Below, in pieces: positions 1-5,362 of a DNA stretch of 23,520 bases. Made by a program: the position numbers and the translations under genes. Under the pieces are notes generated by a model, which was not told where the DNA came from, made no database searches, and saw only the letters and a list, made by a program, of their open reading frames with translations. Origin of the DNA: a virus; IMG/VR virus record IMGVR_UViG_3300027985_000378, positions 1 through 23,520 of that record, one strand, 5' to 3'. Numbering within the stretch: the first letter of the stretch is position 1; each line of letters begins with the position of its first letter.

Positions 1-19
1 CACAACTGACGCACGGCAT
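1..19 (-). CDS. 5' end of a possible further cysteine-containing protein (cut by window edge)
   Basis: An ATG on the minus strand (bases 19-17) overlaps the TGA of the upstream gene as TGATG, the same coupling used elsewhere in this window. A GGAG lies a short distance upstream, inside the end of the preceding gene. The visible start reads MPCVSC, a CxxC pair, so it could be another zinc-ribbon protein like its neighbour. Only six codons are present, so the call rests on the coupling and the motif, not on homology. Confidence 0.4.
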
Positions 20-240
20 CACGCAGTCTCCTTCTTCGGCTCGATCTCGGCCTCGCACAGCTCGCACAGCTCTCCGCTTCCGCCGTGCCACTCTCCGCAC
101 TCGCATGGGCGCGGCCCGTGCTCGCAGCAGTCCTCGCAGAGCCACACGCCGTTGCGCTCCTCTGCTACGTCGGTGAGCTTTCCGCAGTCGTTGCACTCGA
201 TCAGCTCTTCCTCTTCAGGGTTCAGATCGCGGTCGAGCAT
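19..240 (-). CDS. small zinc-ribbon-like hypothetical protein (73 aa)
   Basis: This acidic 73-residue protein begins MLDRDLNPEEEE and is rich in cysteine pairs: CNDC near residue 17, CEDC near 31, then CEC and CELC further on. The spacing of the CxxC pairs suggests one or two structural zinc ribbons. The frame stays open upstream, but ATG at 240 is chosen because it overlaps the preceding stop as TAATG; the upstream extension lies inside the neighbouring gene and looks like shadow sequence. It is the third gene of a minus-strand cluster. Small zinc ribbons in phages often bind DNA or host proteins, but I recognise no specific family and assign no function. Confidence 0.6.
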   Translation of the reverse strand: MLDRDLNPEEEELIECNDCGKLTDVAEERNGVWLCEDCCEHGPRPCECGEWHGGSGELCELCEAEIEPKKETA

Positions 241-575
241 TAGGCAACCCTCCTCATCGTCGTTTTGCCCATCGTCGAACCGCACTCGAGGCACGTCCGG
301 TATTCCGTTACGACGCTGATGCGAGCAGAGCGATAGCCGCGCACTCCATCGAACCGCAGCGCATCCCAATCGGCCTGCGTCATGTTCATCTCGAGGTCGC
401 CGCACCTATGCGTCCTCACGATGACCTCGGATGCGCGTTCGACAAGCTTCTCTTCGGCCTCGGCGTGCTCATCGAACGTTAGGCCGCAGTAGCTATCGGC
501 AAGCGGAACGCCGTGGAGAACGCTTCCTGGGACCACCTTGCCGCTTCGCAGCACAACGCATCCGCGCCAGAGCAT
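240..575 (-). CDS. hypothetical protein (111 aa)
   Basis: The ATG at 575-573 is preceded by a perfect AGGAGG five bases upstream, and the stop of the upstream gene (TAG, 587-585) is embedded in that ribosome binding site, which indicates coupling. The protein starts MLWRGCVVLRSGKVVPGS, has an acidic middle and ends with a CLECG element, a single CxxC followed by a basic tail (GKTTMRRVA). A second cysteine pair is not obvious, so metal binding is uncertain. It overlaps the next gene by one base (TAATG). I do not recognise the family. Confidence 0.6.
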   Translation of the reverse strand: MLWRGCVVLRSGKVVPGSVLHGVPLADSYCGLTFDEHAEAEEKLVERASEVIVRTHRCGDLEMNMTQADWDALRFDGVRGYRSARISVVTEYRTCLECGSTMGKTTMRRVA

Positions 576-584
576 TGAGGCCTC

Positions 585-812
585 CTAGCTCGCCATCGCC
601 TGGATTTCGGCCTGCCTGTCTTCGGCGCGACGCTTGATGGATCTGCGCATGCGTTCGTCGCGGCGCTCCAACCAGCGCATGTAGTTTCGATTGGCACACC
701 GCAGGAGCTTCGAGATGCAGTTTCCGAGCGCACCGTCGTGATTCCAATCGCCGCGCTTGATGCACTGCCGCGCCTCTGCCTTGATTGCGTCCTTTTTGGC
801 CTTGCTGGACAT
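585..812 (-). CDS. small basic hypothetical protein (75 aa)
   Basis: The protein begins MSSKAKKDAIKAEARQC and is strongly basic and probably helical, with an arginine-rich stretch (ERRDERMRRSIKRRAEDR) in its second half, which would suit nucleic-acid binding. The ATG at 812-810 follows a GAGAGGTG-type ribosome binding site (minus strand, 813-822). It is the first gene of the left minus-strand cluster and is separated by about 290 bases from the peptidase gene upstream on the same strand. No known family is recognised, and the function is open. Confidence 0.55.
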   Translation of the reverse strand: MSSKAKKDAIKAEARQCIKRGDWNHDGALGNCISKLLRCANRNYMRWLERRDERMRRSIKRRAEDRQAEIQAMAS

Positions 813-1102
813 GCACCTCTCCCGCTCGCGCCGAACGGAAGCCCGGCGCGCACCATGGTTGACCTGTCGGATTGACCTGCTCGCTTCGCTTCGTTCGGCT
901 CAGCGCGACCCGGCCTATCGTCACCGGTTGCTACCGTCCACCTTGGCCCATCGGACCCCACCATCTGCTCGCGCCGTCTCGCTCAACAACGATGGCAGAG
1001 TGACACAGCATCGAGCACAGGTCAACAGTGGTGATGGCAAAACAGCAAAGCAGCGGACGCAAAAAGAGCGCGATCGATGGATACCGACCGCGCTCCGAGT
1101 CG
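813..1102. other. mostly non-coding stretch between peptidase and left cluster
   Basis: No open frame here has both a convincing ribosome binding site and protein-like composition; the frames that cross it are shadows. It contains the octamer TTGACCTG twice on the plus strand at 859-866 and 872-879 (13-base period) and once inverted at 1018-1025. A TTGACC on the minus strand at 1025-1020 could be a -35 box for the left cluster, but I see no good -10 at the right distance. It may hold a promoter or operator for the genes to its left. Confidence 0.35.
859..1025. repeat. three copies of octamer TTGACCTG (two direct, one inverted)
   Basis: TTGACCTG occurs at 859-866 and 872-879 on the plus strand, 13 bases apart, and as CAGGTCAA at 1018-1025. 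All three copies fall in the non-coding stretch. This could be a regulator binding site, but the octamer is short and chance is possible. Confidence 0.3.
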
Positions 1103-1870
1103 TTAGCGAGGGATGGTGATGCTGATAGCGCGCTTGCCTGGGCCGGTGAGGCGCCACGCAACCGCCACCATGTCTCGGCTCGCGGCGATTCCGCGGCCTG
1201 TCTTCATATAGGCGCGCTGGACTGCCTGCCGCTCGAGATCGGTGAGGTCGGCAACAGCAGCAGAGCCGAGCGAGCGCCCTCTGTGCGGCTCGCAGTCAAC
1301 CCAGGCAGCCGCAACGACTCCAGGCAGCAACTCGGCCAGGCGGACGCCCAACACCTGATAGCTCGCGTGAGGCCACTTGCGTCTTAGCGCTGGCAGCTCG
1401 TAGCCGCACAGCGCCGCGCTTCGCAGGTACGCGCGCGCCGGCAGCAGCAGGGCAGACGCGATGCGCTGGCACATGATCTCGCGCGTGTCGTTGGGCACAG
1501 AGTCGTCGATGGTCAACTCGCCGATCTCATGGCCGCAGGCGAACTCCTCGCGCGGCCTGTACCGCTCTGGGCGCAGGTAGATGACCGACTCGGCGCTGTA
1601 GCCGCGGGCGCCTCCGGCGATCTGCGGATCGCGGAAGACGGTGTACCCAAGCGCCTGCGCGATTTCTGTTGCTGGAGCGCCAGGACGCAGCCGCGTCTTC
1701 TTATGGAGCGCCTTCGCCAGATCCTCCGCCTCGCACAGCAGCTGCGCGTCGACGGTAGGAGTCGACGACTGCCCACCACCAAGCGTCTTCTTCTGGGAGG
1801 AAAGTTGGGTCGTCTTCGATGAGGAAGCGGACCTTCTCGAGGAACCGTTGCTCTGCTGGCGAAAGCTCAT
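1103..1870 (-). CDS. ImmA/IrrE-like metallopeptidase (phage repressor-associated)
   Basis: ImmA-type peptidases cleave or inactivate the phage repressor, promoting induction. The core resembles the M78 family: a GHEIGEL helix followed about 20 residues later by REIMCQRIASALLLPARAYL, which matches the usual E..AN.FA..LLMP helix carrying the third metal ligand. The canonical HExxH is HEIGE here, so the second histidine is replaced. The start is uncertain. The only ATG in frame near the domain is at 1870, with GAGAGG upstream, giving about 255 residues and a 170-base overlap with the repressor gene. Residues before the conserved domain (starting near 1753) are Ser/Thr/Gln-rich and may be untranslated shadow. 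It lies directly downstream of the repressor, as ImmA genes usually do. Confidence 0.7.
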   Translation of the reverse strand: MSFRQQSNGSSRRSASSSKTTQLSSQKKTLGGGQSSTPTVDAQLLCEAEDLAKALHKKTRLRPGAPATEIAQALGYTVFRDPQIAGGARGYSAESVIYLRPERYRPREEFACGHEIGELTIDDSVPNDTREIMCQRIASALLLPARAYLRSAALCGYELPALRRKWPHASYQVLGVRLAELLPGVVAAAWVDCEPHRGRSLGSAAVADLTDLERQAVQRAYMKTGRGIAASRDMVAVAWRLTGPGKRAISITIPR

Positions 1871-2189
1871 CCCTGTGCCTCTCGATGAACGCTCGGCGTG
1901 ACGTGTCGAGTCGGGATGATGATGCCACAGCAGCACTGCCAGTGATCGTGCGATTTACCACAGGCTGTCGATTTTCGGCCTCTCCAGTCAGCGCAGATGC
2001 AGAGACTCCGATGGCGCGAGCCAGAGCGTCGATCTCGTCCTGAGTGATCGACCGCTGGCCATGGCAGATGCGCGCGAGTCGGCTCGGCTCGATGCCTGCA
2101 GCCTTTGACGTAGCGAGTCGGCTCTTACCTGCCTGCTCGATCGCGCTGTCGATTCGCCTGCCGATGTCCTCGCCTCTGTAGCTCTTCAA
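1701..2189 (-). CDS. XRE-family phage repressor (CI-like, 162 aa)
   Basis: The N-terminal half carries a Cro/CI-type helix-turn-helix: RRIDSAIEQAGKSRLATSKA, then GIEPSRLARICHGQ and a third helix DEIDALARAIGVSASAL. The C-terminal part (ERHRDELSPAEQRFLEKVRF onward) is a short helical region with no LexA-like Ser-Lys protease, so inactivation may depend on the adjacent ImmA-like peptidase. The chosen start is TTG at 2189-2187 because GGAGG lies five bases upstream; an ATG at 2231 and a TTG at 2261 are in frame but lack good ribosome binding sites. It is transcribed divergently from the Cro-like gene and would bind the inverted repeats in between. Its 3' end overlaps the peptidase frame. Confidence 0.78.
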   Translation of the reverse strand: MKSYRGEDIGRRIDSAIEQAGKSRLATSKAAGIEPSRLARICHGQRSITQDEIDALARAIGVSASALTGEAENRQPVVNRTITGSAAVASSSRLDTSRRAFIERHRDELSPAEQRFLEKVRFLIEDDPTFLPEEDAWWWAVVDSYRRRAAAVRGGGSGEGAP

Positions 2190-2243
2190 TCTGTCCTCCA
2201 AGATCCGATAACGACTGCCATTCAGCAGCATCAGTCGTGCTTG

Positions 2244-2271
2244 ATGTTGCCATCGCGGCAACGGGTGTCAA
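2244..2271 (-). promoter_or_regulatory. leftward promoter for repressor/peptidase
   Basis: On the minus strand a perfect -35 TTGACA (2271-2266) is followed after 16 bases by CAACAT (2249-2244), a weak -10. Transcription would start near 2237, giving a leader of roughly 45 bases to the TTG start at 2189. The -10 overlaps the inverted repeat at 2246-2262, which suits autoregulation. Confidence 0.5.
2246..2262. promoter_or_regulatory. probable operator: GTTGCC-n5-GGCAAC
   Basis: This is a perfect 6-5-6 inverted repeat of 17 bp, the size of a lambdoid operator. It overlaps the -10 and spacer of the leftward promoter. A repressor or Cro dimer bound here would block that promoter. Confidence 0.5.
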
Positions 2272-2281
2272 GAAGAACCCA

Positions 2282-2299
2282 TGTGGCCGATTTGCCACA
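2282..2299. promoter_or_regulatory. probable operator: TGTGGC-n6-GCCACA
   Basis: This is a perfect 6-6-6 inverted repeat of 18 bp. It overlaps the TTGCCA -35 box (2292-2297) of the rightward promoter. The half-site differs from the one at 2246-2262, so the two sites may be read with different affinity or by different proteins. Confidence 0.5.
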
Positions 2300-2320
2300 G
2301 TTGACTTTGGCTTTGGTAAT
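2292..2320 (+). promoter_or_regulatory. rightward early promoter for Cro-like gene
   Basis: TTGCCA (2292-2297), a 17-base spacer and GGTAAT (2315-2320) form a sigma-70-like promoter. An overlapping alternative is TTGACT (2301-2306), 18 bases, CACAAT (2325-2330). Either one starts transcription within about 0-10 bases of the ATG at 2337, and no Shine-Dalgarno is present there, so the first message may be leaderless or nearly so. Confidence 0.5.
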
Positions 2321-2336
2321 TCAGCACAATGCGCGC

Positions 2337-2555
2337 ATGGCAACAGCGCACCCAATCGGACAGTGGCTGCAGGAGAACAACCTCAGCCAGAGGCAGCTCG
2401 CCATCAAGGCGGGCATCCCACCATCAACCGTGTCGCGCGTGCTGGGAGGCAAGCGGCGGCACTTCTCCGTCGAGGCCGCCGAGGCGCTCAAGCGCATCAC
2501 CGGGCTCTCGCTCGACGCGATCCTTGTGCCTGCAAAGAAGGGAGGCAGACGATGA
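2337..2555 (+). CDS. Cro-like helix-turn-helix protein (72 aa)
   Basis: The protein is a single HTH domain: HPIGQWLQENNLSQRQLAIK (residues 5-24), recognition helix region PPSTVSRVLGGKR, then SVEAAEALKRITGLSLDAIL and a basic tail. It is the first gene rightward of the control region and opposite the repressor, the position of Cro in lambdoid phages, so it probably turns down the repressor promoter and sets early transcription. ATG at 2337 is chosen because it begins the domain and sits just after the promoter; the frame is open back to 2241 but that extension lies in the operators. Its stop overlaps the next start as ATGA. Confidence 0.78.
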   Translation: MATAHPIGQWLQENNLSQRQLAIKAGIPPSTVSRVLGGKRRHFSVEAAEALKRITGLSLDAILVPAKKGGRR

Positions 2556-3307
2556 GCGCGCTCCAAGTCTTCGACTACGAGGGCGCCGCCGTTCGCGTCG
2601 TTGGCACGCCTGACGAGCCGCTGTTCGTGGCTGCCGACGTGTGCCGGGCACTCGAGATTGGTGATACCGAGTCGGCACTGCGCCGCCTTGACGACGACGA
2701 GAAGGGTACGGATTCAATCCGCACCCCTGGCGGCGAGCAGACCATGTCCGTCGTCACCGAGTCCGGCCTTTACTCGCTCGTGCTCGGCAGCCGCAAACCC
2801 GAGGCCAAGGCGTTCAAGCGCTGGATCACGCACGAGGTCCTCCCGACCATCCGCCGCACTGGTCGATACGAGGACCGCGCAGGCGTGCTCGCTCGTGAGC
2901 CTGTGCCGCCGACGATTCCGACGCTGCCGAAGCTGGACAGCGGCGGCTTCCTCGCATGGGCCGTCGAGCGGTCCGGGGCACTGCTCGGCGTGAGTCCCGA
3001 GGCGCAGGCCGTGCGGATGCTGAAGGCCGCCGAGCTGCTCACTGGGCGCGATCTCGCGCCGCTCATGCCGCAACTCCAGGCGCGCACCTACTCGGCGACT
3101 GAGGCGGCGGAGGTGCTCGGCTGCAGCGCGAACCGCGTCGGACGGCTCGCCAATGCGCTTGGGCTCAAGGACGACTCGAGCGCGTGCCTCGTGACGCTCA
3201 ACGAGATCTCGAACGCCAGCTACACGAAGCAGGTCCAGGCCTACCGCTACACACCGGCTGGCGTCGAGCGGATGCGGGCCGCGCTCGAGGCTGGGGGTGC
3301 GCGATGA
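2552..3307 (+). CDS. BRO-N domain antirepressor-like protein (251 aa)
   Basis: Residues 1-105 form a BRO-N domain: LQVFDYEGAAVRVVG, LFVAADVCRALEIGD, a TESGLYSLVLGSRKPEAKAF segment and the hallmark FKRWITHEVLPTIRRTGRY (88-106). A linker follows, then a C-terminal region with a helix-turn-helix-like segment, YSATEAAEVLGCSANRVGRL (180-199), of the type found at the end of many phage antirepressors. Such proteins bind DNA and often antagonise the repressor or control early genes. The ATG at 2552 has GGGAGG upstream and overlaps the Cro-like stop (ATGA). The open frame begins much earlier, but that part is out-of-frame translation of the control region and cro-like gene. Its direct target is unknown. 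Confidence 0.82.
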   Translation: MSALQVFDYEGAAVRVVGTPDEPLFVAADVCRALEIGDTESALRRLDDDEKGTDSIRTPGGEQTMSVVTESGLYSLVLGSRKPEAKAFKRWITHEVLPTIRRTGRYEDRAGVLAREPVPPTIPTLPKLDSGGFLAWAVERSGALLGVSPEAQAVRMLKAAELLTGRDLAPLMPQLQARTYSATEAAEVLGCSANRVGRLANALGLKDDSSACLVTLNEISNASYTKQVQAYRYTPAGVERMRAALEAGGAR

Positions 3308-3591
3308 CGACCAGCGGTTCGTACTACGTCACGAAATGGGCGCTGACTAGAGGGATCGTGGAGATTCCGTCTTCGTGCGCAGAGATTGTCGATGTGGTTT
3401 ACCTGTCATACAGGGAAAAGTCATATCCGATGTTTGTTGGCAAGCCGCACTGGCACGAAACGCTTGAAGATGCCTATGCGGAAGTCAGAAAAATGACTGA
3501 GCGCAAGTTGGCATCGCTCGTCAAGCAGATTGACCGAATGAAGCGGTTCGATGTGCGCTCCATTCGCGTTGAGAAGGCCGGTGCGAAATGA
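3304..3591 (+). CDS. conserved-looking hypothetical protein (95 aa)
   Basis: The protein starts MTTSGSYYVTKWALTRGIVE and has a mixed composition with several aromatic residues, ending in a basic helix (MTERKLASLVKQIDRMKRFD). Short phage early proteins beginning YYVTK.ALT.GI are familiar, but I know no function. The start overlaps the preceding stop (ATGA) and has GGGGG upstream. The gene uses visibly more A/T-ending codons than its neighbours (for example the stretch 3390-3470), hinting at a separate origin. Confidence 0.65.
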   Translation: MTTSGSYYVTKWALTRGIVEIPSSCAEIVDVVYLSYREKSYPMFVGKPHWHETLEDAYAEVRKMTERKLASLVKQIDRMKRFDVRSIRVEKAGAK

Positions 3592-3854
3592 CCGACCTAG
3601 ACCTCTCGCGCATCAATCTCGGCGTCCGCACCGCGCAATCGGCCCTGCATCGAGTCCGTGACCGCCTGCCTCAATGTCGAGGCGATGGCGTGGTCCCGCG
3701 CGAGCAGCACGCACTCTCGCTTGTTTTCGAGGCGATCGGCGTGTTCGCCGCGGTCGTCAAGCGCAGCACGGCGCGCGTCCAGTTGGCGAAACACCTAGCC
3801 GACGAGGCTGCCGAGTTTGCGCGGCTGATCGCTGATGGAGGGGAGGCGCAATGA
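3588..3854 (+). CDS. hypothetical protein (88 aa)
   Basis: The mostly helical sequence begins MTDLDLSRINLGVRTAQSAL and ends EFARLIADGGEAQ, with no cysteine cluster or catalytic motif. The start overlaps the stop of the gene before as ATGA and the stop overlaps the next start in the same way, so it belongs to the early operon. No family is recognised. Confidence 0.6.
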   Translation: MTDLDLSRINLGVRTAQSALHRVRDRLPQCRGDGVVPREQHALSLVFEAIGVFAAVVKRSTARVQLAKHLADEAAEFARLIADGGEAQ

Positions 3855-3946
3855 CCCGCTTCGAATTCCTGCGCGCATCGGTCGCGCTGCTCGCAGTGAG
3901 CGCCATCCCGGCGCTCGCAATTTTGGCTGCAGGGGGTGCGTGGTGA
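3851..3946 (+). CDS. 31-residue single-helix membrane peptide
   Basis: ATG at 3851 overlaps the previous stop (ATGA) and is preceded by GGGGAGG. The reading frame gives a basic N-terminus (MTRFEFLRA) followed by one hydrophobic stretch of about 20 residues (SVALLAVSAIPALAILAAGG) and a terminal tryptophan. It could be a small inner-membrane peptide. Its stop overlaps a GTG start (GTGA), which keeps the coupling chain unbroken and supports translation. No function is assigned; it is too short for homology-based claims. Confidence 0.5.
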   Translation: MTRFEFLRASVALLAVSAIPALAILAAGGAW

Positions 3947-4626
3947 AGCGCGAATTACGCATCAGCAATCCGAAGCTCGTCAACCTGGCAAAGCTCAACG
4001 GCATCGGCGAGCGGCGCGCGTGGGGCAAGCGCGCGAACGGCACGAACAGGATCGGAACGTTCGTGAGCGCGGACGAGCTAGAGCGCCTCAACGCACTGCG
4101 CACAGAGCAGGTCAAGCGCGCCAAGCCCGGAGAATGGAGGGCGCAGATCGAGCGCGAGATCGCCGGCTCAACCTCGACTGAGCGCACGATCCACCTCGGC
4201 CAGCACAGCAGCCACTACGGCCGGATCTGCGTCGATCTCGGGATCGGCAAGCACGTCCCGCCTCCGACGAATCATCGCATCTCCGCTCAGGTCGGCTGGT
4301 TCGTCTCTCCGGTAGAGATGCGAGCCATTTTCGATGAGGCCGACAGGCGCGCGACAGATCGCAGTTGCTCTCGAGTGGTCGCCTCGACGCCAGTCTATCG
4401 CGCCCAAGAGCGCACCGAGGAGGCGTGGCGCGACGAATGCGCGGACCCGTACTCGGTGCGCACTCCAGAGGAGGCGTGGACCTACGCTGTCAGGCTCTAC
4501 ATGGGCATCGAGGATGCGGATCGGATGCCACCGATGCCGCTCGATCCGCCACCCAGGCAGCGGCGCGACATCGAGCGGTACTGCCGGCGCAGCTGCTACG
4601 GAGCAGAGCTTGGGACCGCGTCATGA
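3943..4626 (+). CDS. hypothetical protein (227 aa)
   Basis: The GTG at 3943 is chosen because it overlaps the preceding TGA (GTGA) and begins a plausible N-terminus, (M)KRELRISNPKLVNLAKLNG. The protein is basic in its first third (GERRAWGKRANGTNRIG), mixed in the middle, with an aromatic patch near EEAWTYAVRLYMGIEDADRM and a C-terminal CRRSCYG pair. I see no catalytic motif and no known domain. It lies between small early proteins and a DNA methylase, all coupled, so an accessory early role is likely. Confidence 0.6.
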   Translation: MKRELRISNPKLVNLAKLNGIGERRAWGKRANGTNRIGTFVSADELERLNALRTEQVKRAKPGEWRAQIEREIAGSTSTERTIHLGQHSSHYGRICVDLGIGKHVPPPTNHRISAQVGWFVSPVEMRAIFDEADRRATDRSCSRVVASTPVYRAQERTEEAWRDECADPYSVRTPEEAWTYAVRLYMGIEDADRMPPMPLDPPPRQRRDIERYCRRSCYGAELGTAS

Positions 4627-5222
4627 GCAGCACGTGCCGAGGCGCCAAGCGAGTGCCGCTCGACAACTACCCGACGCCAGCATGGTGCGTGCGGCGGCTC
4701 CTCGAGGCTGTCGATCTGCCAGTGGGTCTGTGGCTCGAGCCTGCGTGCGGAGACGGCGCGATCATTCACGCGGTGGACGTGCACTTCGGCGACATGCCGA
4801 TGGAGCCAACGTGGGACGCGGTCGACGTGCGCGGAGAGCACGATCACTCGCTGAGGCTGCGCGGAGTCGATTTCTGCCGCGCCGACTTCCTCGAGTGGGC
4901 CGCGTACAGGCGTCGATATGACGTGGCGATCACCAACCCGCCGTACAGCATCGCCGGCGAGTTCATCGCGAAGTGCCGGGCGATCTCCGACGTTACGGTG
5001 ATGCTGCTGCGGATCAACTACCTCGCGAGCGAGAAGCGCGCGGACATGATGCGGTCCGACCCTCCAGACGTCTACGTGCTGCCGGATCGGCCCAAGTTCG
5101 TCGGCGGGAAGGCCGACTCGTGCGAGTACGCCTGGTTCGTCTGGGGCCAGTCCGGCGGGCGCTTGCGCGTGCTCGCTACGACTCCGCTCGATGAGCGCAA
5201 GGCCGACGAGGTGGCGCGATGA
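4623..5222 (+). CDS. adenine-specific DNA methyltransferase (199 aa)
   Basis: The sequence has the hallmarks of an N6-adenine methylase: a YPTP substrate-side motif at residues 16-19, the SAM-binding loop EPACGDGAI (39-47), an acidic position after the next strand (DAVDVRG), and the catalytic TNPPYS (104-109). The SAM donor would methylate adenine in DNA. At 199 residues it is compact and has no obvious separate target recognition domain or partner restriction gene. As an orphan phage methylase it may protect phage DNA from host restriction or tune gene expression. It overlaps both neighbours by four bases within the early operon. The target site cannot be read from the sequence. Confidence 0.82.
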   Translation: MSSTCRGAKRVPLDNYPTPAWCVRRLLEAVDLPVGLWLEPACGDGAIIHAVDVHFGDMPMEPTWDAVDVRGEHDHSLRLRGVDFCRADFLEWAAYRRRYDVAITNPPYSIAGEFIAKCRAISDVTVMLLRINYLASEKRADMMRSDPPDVYVLPDRPKFVGGKADSCEYAWFVWGQSGGRLRVLATTPLDERKADEVAR

Positions 5223-5362
5223 CTCCGCAATGCGAGCGCTGCGGCGCCGTCCCAGCACGCGAGTTCGTCCCGGACCAGAGGGATGGCTGGAAGCGCCCGC
5301 GGAGGCTCTGCGCGCGGTGCGCTGACGAGGTGCTCGAGCAGCGCAGGAAGGAGCAGAGGTAG
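5219..5362 (+). CDS. 47-residue zinc-ribbon protein
   Basis: A short frame coupled to the methylase (ATGA) with GAGGTG upstream encodes MTPQCERCGAVPAREF, a basic middle and LCARCADEVLEQRRKEQR. The two CxxC pairs (CERC and CARC) about 25 residues apart are the pattern of a single treble-clef or ribbon zinc site. Its TAG is followed immediately by the ATG of the initiator gene. It may be an accessory to the methylase or initiator, but nothing in the sequence shows which. Confidence 0.6.
   Translation: MTPQCERCGAVPAREFVPDQRDGWKRPRRLCARCADEVLEQRRKEQR

Noticed and set aside
757-1119. Plus-strand frame across the non-coding gap
   Set aside because: Overlaps the opposite-strand genes at both ends and has shadow-like composition with no ribosome binding site.
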